Of a DNA stretch of 64,000 bases, positions 47,497-60,506 are shown piece after piece. Positions within the stretch are counted from its first letter, which is position 1; each line of letters opens with the position of its first letter. Made by a program: the position numbers and the translations under genes. This DNA comes from Hedera helix (lineage: Eukaryota; Streptophyta; Magnoliopsida; Apiales; Araliaceae). The stretch covers positions 14,460,098-14,524,097 of the forward strand of contig OX359266.1 in the NCBI GenBank assembly GCA_947179155.2. The letters run 5' to 3'. Below the pieces are notes generated by a model. That model did not search any database. It was not told where the DNA came from and saw nothing but the letters and a program-made list of their open reading frames with translations.

Positions 47497-48699
47497 AGTG
47501 CTTCCCACACTTGTGATATGGTTGTTAGTCTTTTTACTAGAAAAGCTAGAGAGAAAGAAAATAGAGAAAAGCTCTAGAGAAAAGGAAAAAGAAAGTTTGA
47601 TCTTGTGAGCATTGATGGTTGGATGATCTTGGAGCAAGGTTTAAAGATGGAGGTCTTCTCAAGAGGAAGTTATCTATGTAAGAAAATTGATCATCCAAGT
47701 CTTTTCAAAGTTCTAACAAAGAGGATAATCAACAAAAGGTATAAAACCTTCTAGCTTGATATTGTTCTTTGGGTATTATGTAATTTCTATGGTAGAAATA
47801 TAATTTTTAAAGTCTAAATGGATAGATCCATGCTATATTGGTATATCTAGGGTTACATGGGTTTAACATGGGTTTTTATATGTGTTTGTGATGAAAAATT
47901 TAATCAAACTCATTGAATAAATTTTTACCGACGAAAACAAATTAATCTAATACGTAGCAGCCCCTTCACGGAATTACTGTTCACAATCCATAAGTCGGAT
48001 TTATGATCCGTCAATTTTGGGTGATAGATCCATGAAATATGAAGATTCTCCAAGTTGAATGACTAAAATCCGATTTAAAATGAGCAAGATATGGATTTTC
48101 TACCAAAACACCCCATTGTTTTAGGGCTGTGCACAACAGTCCGGTTTGGAGCCAATTTCCGTGACAAAAACAAATCCAAATTTGATGTTTGATGACAGAA
48201 AAATATAGTTCGGGAAGTTACGAATCCATCGATACCAAATAGGCCTCGATCGGACTTGTAGATTTCATTTTATTCACGTTCTAGCCAGAGACCCCAAGTC
48301 TAAAAAAGCATAAAAGCAATCTGCCTATTTTTGAAAAAAAAAACGACCGGCGCCAATTTCCAGTTTTTCTTGAAATCTTAAGGGGGCCGGTTCAGTCCTT
48401 TTTAGACCGGTTCTTGCTTCGGTTCCTAAACAGAAAATGCTTGCTATTTTATGAATAAAATTATCAAAATTTAAAATCCGATTTTTTTTGTAATTTGGCA
48501 TTTATTAGAATTAATGGTGGATTAAAGCTTACTAAATTGCTAATAAGTATGGGAAAATTATTTTTAATTTCAGAAAAATAATATTTTACCTATTGGCATG
48601 CTAGTTAAGTGTTATAAAATAAAATTTGAAATTATTGGAGTGATTCACTATATATTAGCTATTTATTAGTGTATAAATAGGCTAATAATCTAATTAAAT

Positions 48700-49600
48700 A
48701 TTATTTAATAAATATTAAATAATATATGAAGTTATGTAATTAATTAATTATCATTTAATGAATATTAAATAATAATTAAAGGATGTTAAGATGAATAAGT
48801 TAGTTATTTATTATATAATTGCACTTAAATAATAAGTAAAGTTAAATAAATAATTAATTATTATTTAATTAATATTAAATAATGAGTTCGGATAATTAGT
48901 TAATTAATTATTATTTAATTCATATTAAATAATAATTAAATGGTAATTAAGGGGAATAAATTATTACTTAATCGAAAGAAGATTATTAAGTAATTAAAAT
49001 ATATTGATAATATTATTGACTAACTATTAAATGATAATAGTTAAGAATTAAATCATTATTCAATAATTAATAATGATATGTAATTAATTTAAAATATTAT
49101 TAAAGGATTAATAATATTATTTTGCATTTAATTAACTATTAAATAATAATAGTTAAGAGTTAAATCATTATTAAATAAATAATAATGATAAATAAAGATT
49201 TAGAATATTATTAAAGAATTAATAATATTGTTTAACAAGTAATTAACTATTGGGTAATAATAGTTAAGGGTTGAATCGTTATTAAATAATTACTAATGAT
49301 ACGTGAGGATTTCAAATATTATTAAATGATTGATAATATTGATGAACAATTAAATTATTATTAAAATGATTGATAATAATGAGAAGTCAATTAAAATATT
49401 ATTAAAGGGTAATAATATTAGCAAGCAATTAAATTATTATTAAAAGATTAATAATAATGATTAAGGTAAACTATTATTAAAAATAAATTAATAATAGTAA
49501 TGATTATTTAAAGTGTTATTTAACAATTGAATAACATTATAAGTTATTACTAATTGATAGTAAAATTTAAAATATTATCGAAGGTGGGTAATATTATAAT
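48700..49600. repeat. AT-rich array of short palindromic units in LTR B
   Basis: Words such as ATTATTAAA, TTAATAAT and AATTATTATT alternate on both strands roughly every 25-45 bp for about 900 bp. There is no ORF. Confidence 0.7.
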
Positions 49601-50284
49601 AAGTATCGAGATAAATGATGTGATTAAGTTAAACCAAGGGTATGGTCCATTAGTGATTAATTGGTGGACCGACCTAAATAAATATAGGGTCCAAGTTTTA
49701 ATGCAGTGACTTTAATAAATGTCAAAATTGTATAGTTTCAAACAAAAGATTTATGGTGTTGAATATGAAACACTGAGTCAAGTCAAAGAGAGACTAAAAT
49801 ATGAAATTAACCTTATTAAATAAAGGGGATGATAAGAAGAAATAAATATCTTTAAAATAAGATTTAGTATTGAGTCAAACTTTGACTGATATTGTGCACC
49901 GTTAATCTCACATACCGTGTAGGTTGTGCAAGGAACGTGAAAGATTAGCGTAAGCTGGTTATGCAAGTCCAGGCAAGTTTTTCAGAACATGTTGCATTAT
50001 GTGCATGATTTATAAGTTGTTATTAAACTGTGATGTGCTCATACGTGGTTATGTGCAAAGAGGTTTTAATGTGCCTTTGTGAAATAAGTTGATTTGAACT
50101 GTTGATATGCGGTAGTTGATTTAAGACAATTGTTCTGCATTGAACTATATGTCATGATAGAGGCTAGACATGAAGCATAGGTTAAATGCGAGGCATGATA
50201 TGCATGAGAAATGTATGTACTGCAAAGCATAAGATGCATGAAGCATGAAGCACGATTGAACTGTTTTTACGTGTTATGTGAAAC

Positions 50285-50312
50285 TGTTAGACTTGCTGAG
50301 CCGTCGTGCTCA
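50285..50312 (+). promoter_or_regulatory. 28-bp block conserved with LTR C (LTR B copy)
   Basis: It begins TGTTAGACTTGCTGAGCC and ends GTGCTCA. It is the exact reverse complement of 23920-23947 and in the same element sense. It lies 531 bp from the LTR end here and 753 bp in LTR C. Confidence 0.8.
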
Positions 50313-50843
50313 CCCTTGCTTAAAACAAAATATTACAGAGTAGCTTGAGGAAGCCGATTACTCCGATAGAGGCAAAGATGAAGATTGACTAACGAGTCAT
50401 CAAGATTGAAGCGTAGGTGCTTTTGTAATAAAACCTTGCGGTAGATTAATTCATTCACTGGTGTAAGTAGAAATGAAGAGTTTATGTTTTGTTGTGCTAT
50501 AGATTAACAAACTTAAATTGTTAAGAGAACATTTACAGATTATTTGAATATCATTTTCAGACGTTGTCCTTTATGAATAAGGATAATAGGATGGTGTGAT
50601 TGAGTCATTATACATATGATCTCAAATTGATTGTAATATAATGTCGTATCATGTTTGATATGAAGACATACTAGGAATGTATAAAGATTGCGATTCTGGA
50701 ATAGAAGGTGATGTTATATAATTGTAAATAAATGATTATTTAGCAATTATAATATTGTTAAAATTCACGAAAGATAAGGAAAAGGTTGTACTCGTGTTGA
50801 ACCGGATCCGAGGTTCGAGGAACCCGGATTCGAGGTCGTCACA

Positions 50844-51523
50844 TGAACAACCCTCATAGAAGGGGAAATTACTTTATGTCGGAAGACCGACCCGTGCGCT
50901 ATGACTAAACGTTATGTATAATGTAAGGTAAGACGAGGCTGATCACCTCATGTACCTATTATCGAAGGCTTACAGTAATACACTGATAATCCTTCTGTAG
51001 AGTTCATGGTCCATAGTGACCACTCAGTTATGAAAATGTTTAAACTTTGAAACTGTTAAAACTATATGCCCCCAGCTCATTCAATTTATATCATAAATTG
51101 TTTTTCAATTGTTTAAGATTATGAAATTATTAAACCTTGAGGATGACTATCTATTATTGATGGCTTTATATTTGCTGAGCAAACTCATTGGTCATTTTTG
51201 TTTTACCTTAAATGTTCAGTTAAGATCGAACATGGCAGTGTATCGAAAAAGTACAAAGGGAAAGGCAAGGCTACAGAATAGCTTTAATTTGCTATATATT
51301 AGAAAGATAGTATCAGTTATTTGTATTAAGACTTATGCCAATTCTAAACTAAGTTATGTTATGTATTAGTAAAGGTTAAACCTAGGCCGATGGTATTTTT
51401 GTTGTATCAATTAATGTAAATATTTATGTTATTCCGCTACGAGTTGATGGTAGTTATAATGTATGAGTTGGATCGTGAAGCACTAAGTTCGAGGTAGAGG
51501 TACCTAAATTTGGGGGCGTCACA
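50844..51523 (+). repeat. 5' LTR of element A, last part
   Basis: Resumes after solo LTR B and ends TGGGGGCGTCACA, the same terminal word as the T1 LTR. The PBS follows after three bases. The 86-codon ORF within it (51109-51369) shows no known domain and I do not treat it as a gene. Confidence 0.8.
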
Positions 51524-51526
51524 GAT

Positions 51527-51538
51527 TGATATCAAAGT
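51527..51538 (+). other. Decayed primer binding site of element A
   Basis: TGATATCAAAGT stands where TGGTATCAGAGC (tRNA-iMet) is expected. All three differences are transitions. Confidence 0.7.
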
Positions 51539-51787
51539 AGTAGGTTATAAACCTTAGTAAATAGAATCCTTAGGCTATAACCTTAGAATAGAAAGTAAGA
51601 AGAGAATGAGATAAAACTTATGTAGAGTTTTATAAGGTGAATTTATGAGATATGTTATAAAGAGTTGTTAGTAATGTCATAAAATATTTTCATTCCATAT
51701 AATGATTATATTTTATTGCGAGGTACTGACTTAGTTTATTTTCTTGTATGTGGTTGTAGGATGCTTTTTTTTGTTTGTGGTTGTAGG

Positions 51788-53729
51788 ATGCTAGAGCTAG
51801 GGGAGCCTAGTCACACCATGGAGGATAAGCGAAGGGACATTCATGTAGTGTCAGAGTCACTCCGGATAGTCGAGCCTATTACAGTGGTAGTGTCATGGCC
51901 TGAGGAGGAGTCGGATCCGGAAGAGGATCTTGTTGAGGAGTCAGAGGGAGGATCTCCCGAGTACGCTACCCGTAATGATGAGTTAATAGGAGAGTATGCA
52001 GATCGTATTATAGACCAGGAGCATATGATTCAGGAGTTGGAGCAGAAGGTGGAGGGGTGGTATGAGGCTTCTACTCAATTTAGAGTTATAGTACATCACC
52101 TCTTGGCAAGGAATGTAGAGTTTGAAAGTAGTATGCCCTTAAGCCAATACATTTGATGTGATATACTTTATAATTTTATTCGATTTACTAATAAAAGAAT
52201 AAAGGCACCTTTATTCATAATTAATTGACTGAATTAATTATATGAATAAACCTATAGTTTTGAGCAATGCTTTTAGAATCATAATGTTGACTATGTCAGT
52301 GAGATCTAAATTCTAGATAGCTTAAAACTAAAATGTTTCTAATTGTGGGATCCCTAAAATGGGGATTAGTGAATCTGAATAGATTAGTACGTACTATGTT
52401 TGCTCTTATGAAGATGATGGTTGATCTCATAATCATTTGTGTAGAGAAACTAACGCAAGTGTGTATGTACTTATTAGAGAATAAGTTCACTAAACGCGAC
52501 TCACTCAAGGAACACCTAATAGAGTTTTACTTGCTTGTCAATAGGAGTTCCTTTTATTATAATAGTACAAGTGATCCTTGGACTTGAGATCATCATAGTA
52601 CCTTGTGTATGATGAGTTATACTTTGGCATATTCCTTAAGACTTTTAAGGTATATCAAATTGTATGATCGGGTATAATAAGTTGTACATGAAGTAGGTGA
52701 ATGGTCAACAAATGATCTACCACTTTCAGTAAAGGGAGAGAATGTCATATGTAATTCGGTAAATGATAACTAAGAAATCCTTGGCCAATGTGAAATAAAA
52801 ATTAGAAATGAGTTTCTAATTTACATTAGAGTTGTGTATTTGAGAATTGAAATGCATATGATCAAATAAAATAAGACTGGACAAAAATTTCATGTCTTAT
52901 ATTTTATTGGGACATTGTGTGGTAGAAGAATTGAATTGTACAGTAACTATTTGCTGAAAGATTCTTTTACGATCAAATGTTAAAATCTATATTAACTGAA
53001 AAGTCATTGATCGCTAAGGGGGCTTACCTATATTATGGAATAAATATTATTTATTAAATAAATTAAATAGTTTAATTCATTCATATAAATAAGATTATAA
53101 TTATTCTAATTAATTTCTTCTACTGCTGGTTTAATATGGAGAATCTAAAGAGTTACACCGCAAAAGAGTAATATTTATTTTAGAAGTGGATGGCTTAATG
53201 GTAATAATAAATTAAGTATATTTAATTTATACTATGATGATAGAATAAATTAAGTAGTTTAGTATTTATAATTTAGTATTTTGAAAATACTAATTAAAAA
53301 TTAATAAGAGGAGTCTTATTATTATTATTATTATTATTATTGCTACTACTATTACTACTATTATTATTTAGTTCCTAAATGATTTAGGAATTAATTAATA
53401 AATAATAGTATTATTATAAATAATTAAGTTCCTAAATAGTTTAGAAATTATAATTATAATAATTAATTAAGTTACTAAATAGTTTAGTAATTAATTAGTA
53501 AGTACTCTCATTATTAAATAATTAAGTTACTAAATGGTTTAAAAATTATAATTAATTAATTTAGTTTCTAATTAGATTAAAAATTAAATTAAAAATCTAA
53601 TCCTAAATAGTTTAGGAGGGTTGTCTATATATATATATATATATATATATAAGAGGAGTCTTATTATAGAATAAGTTTACACACTGTTTCACAAGAATTG
53701 AGAGAGTACTTCATAATTATCTACATCTA

Positions 53730-53764
<35 letters not shown>

Positions 53765-54470
53765 AGAGTTAGTCATCCATGATTTAGAGAAATCAAAATT
53801 CACTTTTTTAATTCATAGATCTCTTGGTGGATCACCTCTAGAGGCTTCACACTTGGGGATCTGACATTGATCCGTGAAATCTAATCGGTGAATTTGAAAA
53901 AGAACGCGAAGGATTAAAGGGAGATGAACTCGTAAATGTGGAAGCTTGGTTCTACAAAGGTATAATTTTTTTAACATTCCTCAATTAATAATTATTGCAT
54001 AAAAAAGATCATGATTATTGGTTTGTAAAATTTAAAAAATCTGATTTTGTTTGCTTTTGTTGTACTATTACAATTAGATTGTATTTATGTCATGTTTTGG
54101 CAAACCAACAGAGTTGGTTGGCAGACTGGAGCAGGCAGAGTAGGAGATAGAGAGTATGCAGGCAGAGAAGAAAGCTATGAAAGGCTAGCTTGAGGAGGAG
54201 GTAGCTGATCGCGTCCAGATTGAAGAGCAGTGGGATGATGCCATGGAGAGAGATGATGACTTGGAGCATGAAGTGAGGTCTAAGAGGAGGATGATTAATA
54301 GGATGATGTATGCTTTTATGATAGCATTTAGACGGTGGATGGATAGTATTTATTTCTACCCAACTGAGGATGTACAAACTCGTCACACAATGAGTCGTGA
54401 TTTAATGATTCGCATAGGGTAGTAGGAGTATGACGATGTAGTGAGGCATGACATGCTTTGATAGACAGTC
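51788..54470 (+). pseudogene. Leader ORF of element A: acidic, coiled-coil-like protein (split by solo LTR)
   Basis: Upstream of gag lies an extra reading frame. Its first part (51788-52122) starts MLELGEPSHTMEDKRRD and passes through an acidic stretch (EEESDPEEDLVEESEGG). It then enters a heptad-like segment with DQEHMIQELEQKVEGW. The frame resumes at 54111 after the copia solo LTR with VGRLEQAE and a highly charged helical segment containing RVQIEEQWDDAMERDDDLEH. Several stops, and no ATG I can be sure of: an in-frame TTG at 51716 and ATGs at 51788 and 51818 are options. A 17-bp direct repeat (TGTGGTTGTAGGATGCT) sits just before 51788. I do not recognise the protein family. Its position, between PBS and gag, resembles the extra 5' ORFs known in some gypsy lineages. 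Confidence 0.55.
52123..54110 (+). mobile_element. Copia-type solo LTR with perfect 5-bp target duplication
   Basis: 1988 bp, TGAAAG...CCAACA, flanked by GAGTT on both sides (52118-52122 and 54111-54115). The start (GTATGCCCTTAAGCCAATA) recalls Angela-type copia LTRs, whose start includes ATATGCCCTAGAGGCAATA. No internal domain is present. It contains a TTA run (about 53310-53345), a TA run (about 53626-53652) and a GA run (about 53732-53761). The strand is assigned from that start motif. Confidence 0.8.
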
Positions 54471-54829
54471 CAGTATTTGTATTTAGTTTTATGTATTATG
54501 TATGTGGTATAATAGTCCTTACTTCTGTAAAAATAGGGAAATGTATCATGTGAATCCCAAATTCTTTTGTGTAAGATATGAGATAGTATGTGTAAACCCC
54601 ATCTTTTGTATTGGATAGTGGGGTAAGATGTTAATAGATCCCAAACTTTTGTTATATTAGGGAATATATGTTAACGTTTATAGCAGTATAAGGTCAGATG
54701 CTAATGTATGATGTATTAATCAATGACATATGAATATAAACATTTTATTTAATATGTTACGTGGAAATTAAATGTTGCATTAGATATAAATGTTCAAAAT
54801 AAATAATGTGATAATAATATAAAGTCTTA
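54471..54829 (+). other. Noncoding gap in element A
   Basis: No ORF. Two or three imperfect repeats of text like AATCCCAAATTCTTTTGT...TAGGGAATGT occur, at about 54530-54680. Nothing else seen. Confidence 0.5.
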
Positions 54830-57800
54830 TAAAACAGAAAAAGCCGCTAAGACATAGACAACTTGCTCAACTATCAGAAGAGGAATTTGTAAATAATCAA
54901 GGGAGTCAAACAGACCCTATGTAATGATTAGTAGATATGTTAGAGGGAGCATTCCAAGGAAGGAATCTAGACCAGTAAACCTCAATCCCCTAGTGGCTCA
55001 TGTAGCTAACTTCAAAGACTTTAAAAGTGTAGGACCCCCGGAGTTTAGGGTACTACTGACCAGATCGAAGCCCAATATTGGGTTAAGAAAATAGAAAACG
55101 CTTTCGTCATTGCATGTATAGGAGAGGAATAGAAGATAGCATTCGCCACGTACATTATGAAGGGCAAGGTAAATTTTTGGTGGGAGGCAAATCAATAGAG
55201 AGCCGAAGAAAGGATCGTAATATGGGATAGATTCAAAGAGCTATTCTTCGAGAATTATTTTTTGAAGAGCATGAAAAATTGTATGGAGATGAAATTCCTA
55301 TAGTTGAAGCAAGGAGAGATGTCGGTGGCACTGTACGCTACCAAATTAATGAACTTTCGCATGTCGCTCCACATCAGGTGTACACTGAGGAACGAAAAGT
55401 GTGTCATTTTGAAAAAGGATTGAAGTTGTGGTTGTATGATAAGGTATCAGTCTTTCAGATCGATACTTTTGGGAGTCTATTAGAGAAAGCCATTATTGTC
55501 GAAGGGGTAATATGACCTTGAGTCAATATAATAAGGAGAAAAAGAATAAGAAGAGTGGAGGAGACAATCGAGAAGGAAGTAGTGGAGGAATTAATTTTAA
55601 AAAGAGAAAGTGGGACGGCAGCAGCAACAACAATACCAACAACAATCAATCAGGAAGCAAGCAGGGAGGATTCAAGAAGAAGAGTGAGGCATGTGTAAAG
55701 TGTGTTAAGAATCATTAAGGAGAATGCTGTCTAGGAAGGAATGTTTGCTATAATTGAGGAAATGAGGGGAATATCTCTCTAAATTGCCCAAATCCGAAGA
55801 AACTAAAGGGATGTTTTGCTTGCGGATTAACAGAGCATTACATCAAGGACTGCCCTAAGAAGGGAATAAGAGATGGAAGCAGCAACAAGGCAGGAAACAA
55901 CAAATTGATGATTGGTAAACCAACACGGCCTAATCGTCCAACTATAAGAACTTTCGACATGGCAGTCTAGGATGCAGTAGCCTCGAAGGATGTTGTATCA
56001 AGTATCATACCGATCAATAATATAAATGTCTATGTGTTGTTTGATTTAGGTGCTACTTATTCTTTTATATTTGAAGAGTTTTTTAAATGACTGAATATAT
56101 CCCAATAATGATTAGAATACCTTTTAACTATAAAAGTTACAAATAAAGAAGTGATCCCTATAAAAATTGTACATATAAATTGTTGTGCGAAAATTAGGGG
56201 ACATAAACTGTTCGTAGACTTGATTTCGATAAGATTAGGAGAGTTTGATGTAATTTTAGGGATGGATTGGTTATATAACCATGAGGCAGTAATTGACTGG
56301 CAGAGAAAAAGTGTGAATCTTCAGACCCCAAATCGGTCTAATGTAATGTTTTATGGTGCATGCCAAGAAATTATTGTGGAAATGATGTATTGGGTATCTA
56401 GCCCATATTATAGATACTCAAAAAATGGGAGTAAAAATGGATAAGATACCGATAGTGAAAGAGTTTGTAGATGTGTTTCTAAATGAACTTCTAGGTCTTC
56501 CACCGGATATGGAGATTAAGTTCATAATAGATTTAGTGTCTAGGACAACACCGAATTCAAAGGCTCCATATCGTATGACACCAGTGAAAATGAAAGAATT
56601 GATGATACAATTACAAGAGTTATTGGATAAGGGTTATATTCAGCTGAGCGTGTCCCTATGGGGAGCGCCAGTTTTGTTTGTTAAAAAGAAAGACGGATCA
56701 TTAAGACTTTGTATCGACTACCAATAGTTGAATAAAGTAAGGATTAAGAATAAATATCCATTGCCTAAAAGTGACTATATTTTTTATCAGTTGAAATGAG
56801 CGAGGTATTTCTCGAAGATATATTTAAGAACTGGTTACCATCAACTGAAGGTTCGAAAACAAGATGTACCGAAGGCAGCGTTCAGAACCAGATATGGGCA
56901 TTACAAGTTTTTTTTAATGTCATTCGGACTGGCAAACGCACCAACAATTTTTATGGACCTGTTGAATCGAGTTTTTAAGCCATATTTGGATAAGTTCGTG
57001 ATAGTTTTCATTGATGATATTTTGATCTATTTGAAGACTCAAGAGAAATATTTGGAACATTTAAGGTTAGTGCTAGAGACACTAAGAAGGGAGAAATAAT
57101 ATGCGAAATTTTTGAGCTAAATTTTGGCTGGAGAGGGTGAAATTCTTAGGACATATGATCGATAAGGAAGGAACATCCATAGATCTTACAAAAGTGGAGG
57201 AAGTGATCAACTGGGAACAACCGAAGATGCCTACGGAAGTGCGTATTTTCTTAGGATTGGCAGGGTACTACTAAAGATTCATCAAAAATTTCTTGAAGAT
57301 AATGACTCCGTTGACCAATCTAACAAGGAAGACAGTGAAATTTGTGTGGATGGAGAGATGCGAAGAAAGTTTTAGAGAGTTGATGAAGAGGTTGAGCGCG
57401 TCACCTATGTTATCTTTATGAGCCAATACGGGTTTTGTAGTGTTCAGTGATGCGTCACATAAGAGGTTTCACTGTGTGCTGATGTAGAACAACAAAGTCA
57501 TTGCATACGCGTCACGACAATTGAAAGATTATGAAAAATGATACCCTACCTGCAATTTGGAGCTAGCAGCTGTAGTCTTTGCGTTGAAAATTTGGAGGCA
57601 TTATCTTTATGGAGAGAAATGTAAGATATATACGGACCATAAAACTTTGAAATATATCTTCACACAAATAGAGTTGAATATGCACTAGAGGTGATGGTTG
57701 GAATTGATAAAGGACTATGACTGCGAGATCTTTTATCATCCAGGGAAGGCGAATATAGTGGCAAACGTTTTAAATCGAAAGGTAAAGGAAAATTGTCGAT

Positions 57801-59319
57801 GTTGACAGTTCAGGAAGAGCTCATAAGGGAGATGGAGAAAATGAAAATTGAAGTAAGAAATCCAAAAGAATCGAGAGAAAGATTATTTATGATGGAGACT
57901 CGTCTAACATTATTGGACAGCGTAAAGGAGGCACAAGGGAAAGATGAAGGGTGTAAGAAAATAAGAAAAAAAGTTGCAGAAAATGGGAAAGAAAAATTTC
58001 AAGTGGACAATAATGAGATTTTAAGATTTGAAGAATGAGTGTAGGTGCCAATAGAGCCCGAAATAAAATGGTAGATTTTGTAAGAGGCCTTGGCATATTT
58101 AATTCACCCAAGAAGCACAAAAATGTACTAGGATCTTGGCCAATTCTTTTGGTGGCCTACCATAAAACGAGTGTGTCAACAATGTTTGACCTATCAACGG
58201 GTCAAAGCGGAGTATCAGAGGACAATAGGTCTACTTCAACAATTGGAAATACCAGAATGGAAGTGGAAGCACATAACGATGAATTTTATAGTGGAGCGTC
58301 CAGTTACTTAGAAAGGTTATGATGCAATTTGGGTTATCGTTGACAGATTGACAAAGTCAGCCCACTTCTTGCCAATTAAGGTCCAATTTAATTTGAATCA
58401 GGTAGCAAAGTTGTATATAAAAGAAATTATTTCTCGATATGGAGTGCCGATAACCATTGTGTCATATCGAGATCCACGCTTCACGTCAAATTTTTGAAAG
58501 AGCCTGCAAGAAATGATGGGAACTCAGCTAAAATTGAGTACTGCATATCACCCTCAAATTAATAGGCAGAGCGAATGAACAATCCAAATGTAAGAAAGCA
58601 TGTTGAGAGCTTTTTTGATGGACTTAAAAAGAAATTGGGATGACCCATTTACCTCTAGTGGAATTCGCGTATAATAACAGCTATCACGTAAGTATCGGTA
58701 TGTCGCCATATGAAGCTCTATACAGAAGAAAGCATCGAACACCATTATATTGGGATGAGGTAGGAGAACAACGACTTTTGGGATCGAAATTGGTTCAATA
58801 GACGGCAGAGATCGTCAATATAATAAGAGCAAGATTGGTTGCAGCTCAAGATCAGCAGAAGAAACACGCAAACTTGTATCGTCAAAATCGAGATTTGAAG
58901 TCGATAGTTTTGTATTTTTGAAGATATCTCACTAGAAAGGGAAGATAAGATTTAGAAACAAGGAAAGATTAAGCCCTAGGTTCATAGGACTGTTTGAAGT
59001 GCTGAGGAAAATAGTAAAAGTAACGTACGAGGTAACTTTACTTTCTGAACTGAAACACATTCACAACGTGTTTCACGTTTTAGTGTTACGACCATACAAG
59101 CCTGACTATAAGCATGTAATATCCTATGAGCCTATACAAATCGATAAGGATCTAACATATGAAGATATCTCTGTACAAATAGTTGCTAGAAAAGAACAAA
59201 TATTAAGAAATAAAGTTATACCTTTGGTGAAAGTAGTATGGCGAAACCACAACACTGAGGAGGCTACGTAGAAATTAGAAGATAAGATGAGAAAAGATTA
59301 CCCCCATCTTTTTGCTTAA
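54830..59319 (+). pseudogene. Gag-pol of Tekay-like element A (heavily broken)
   Basis: The same domain order as T1 is readable through many stops and frameshifts. Gag has FKDFKSVGPPEF near 55010. A zinc knuckle CFACGLTEHYIKDC lies at about 55813. The protease has LFDLGATYSF (about 56038), where DTG has become DLG, so the catalytic motif is lost. Reverse transcriptase (56425-57110) has WGAPVLFVKKKDGSLRLCID and FIDDILIY (57008-57031). RNase H has VFSDASHK and YTDHKTLKY (about 57445-57660). Integrase has IWVIVDRLTKSAHFLPI (about 58326) and the remnant of the HPQTDGQSE motif (about 58550). A chromodomain-like tail (QIVARKEQILRNKVIPLVKV) ends at a TAA at 59317-59319. It is non-functional and clearly older than T1. 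Confidence 0.9.
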
Positions 59320-59328
59320 CCTTGTAAT

Positions 59329-59346
59329 GATTTCGGAGACGAAATC
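59329..59346 (+). promoter_or_regulatory. Conserved pre-PPT hairpin (element A)
   Basis: GATTTCG-GAGA-CGAAATC forms a perfect 7-bp stem. Compared with T1 and C, the outermost pair is G-C instead of A-T, a compensatory change. Here it lies after the stop codon. Confidence 0.7.
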
Positions 59347-59351
59347 CTTAT

Positions 59352-59362
59352 AAAGAAGAAAA
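59352..59362 (+). other. Polypurine tract of element A
   Basis: AAAGAAGAAAA immediately precedes the LTR start TGTAATGACC. Confidence 0.85.
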
Positions 59363-59929
59363 TGTAATGACCAAGAAAAATATAATTTTATTTTAATGAA
59401 AAAGAAATTATTTATGTACATTCATGTATGTGAAGTTAATTAATTCAAATAGTTTGAATTGAGCATGTGTCAATAAGGAATCAAGTGGGATTACTCAAAT
59501 TAAGAAGTAATAATGTTAAAGCTTATGTTATAAATAACTAAGCTCGAGTGATGTGCCTTGTATAGCAAAATGATATGAGAAAGGATAAATAATTAATTAT
59601 CCAATTAATTAGTTGTTATGTTCAATTACGGTTTAATGGGGATAATTAGAAATAAACGTAATTTCATTATGTAATGAGTGATGGCCCAATAAGTTATTAG
59701 GGAACTTAAGTCCAAGGTGGGTCAAGAATTAGCCCAAATGATGAATACTTGCATGATTATTATATAAGTCCAATAAAAAAATGTATTGCATTATGGCCCA
59801 ATTTCTTATAATTGTTAAAGAGACCACTAGTGGGCTTGTAGAGAATTATAAGGGCCCAAAATTTAAGTCCATGCACTAATCAAGGCCCAACATAAATAAT
59901 GCAATGTAGAGTCCAATTATTAGTAAGTT

Positions 59930-59971
<42 letters not shown>

Positions 59972-60506
59972 TTAAAAAAAATATGGTAGTACTCTCTTCC
60001 CCCTAAAAACCAACCACCTCTAGAGCCTAGCATTTTTAAGCCATGTGAAGTAGCATCATGAGCTTAGGGATGGTTAGTGTACTAAAAATGAAATTAGTTC
60101 ATCAACTCACCTTTTTCCAATGGGTAAAACCTAATAAGTTGCATCATATACATGTATTTATACATATATGTGTAGATATAACTCATCTATAAATAGCATC
60201 CTCTGAGCTCGTTTTCTAAGTTTACTTCATTTGCTTACTAATGCTAAGAGAACTAGAGAAAACATAAGTTGAGAGCAAGAGAGAAAAAGAGAGTTTGAGA
60301 GAAAATACTCTATTGTAGGGAGACTCTTGAGGAAGTGAGGAAGATCTAGCAAAGGAGAATGAGGTGGATAGCTTACACAAGTTCTTTGCTAAGAGGAAAA
60401 TAGCATCAAGAAGGTATAACATGCTTAAACCCTAAAACTTTATTTAATGTAGTGTTTTTTAACATATGGCATAGCTATGCATGCTTGGTTGTGGGAGGAT
60501 CTTGTG
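59363..60506 (+). repeat. 3' LTR of element A, first 1.1 kb
   Basis: Begins TGTAATGACCAAG and parallels 42441-43640, with many substitutions and a shorter TA run. A good TATA (CTATAAATAGC, 60188-60195) is retained here. It breaks off at GGATCTTGTG where LTR B copy 2 begins. Confidence 0.88.
60188..60195 (+). promoter_or_regulatory. Putative TATA box of LTR A (3' copy)
   Basis: TATAAATA, within CATCTATAAATAGCATCC. The homologous 5' LTR site near 43323-43331 reads CTCTAAATA. Confidence 0.6.

Larger units (their letters stand above)
46039..50843 (+). mobile_element. Solo LTR of gypsy family B (about 4.8 kb)
   Basis: It starts TGTAATATCTCAGATATTT and ends GAGGTCGTCACA. It is flanked by TGAAT (46034-46038) and TGAAC (50844-50848), a target duplication with one change. 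No internal region is present, so it is a product of LTR-LTR recombination. A diverged second copy starts at 60507. Contents include many GCCCAA words at 46540-47170, a poly-G run at about 47291-47304, a TATA-like CTATATATAG at 47487-47496, periodic AT palindromes at 48700-49600 and the block shared with LTR C at 50285-50312. The LTR start matches that of element C, so B and C are probably related. Confidence 0.85.
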
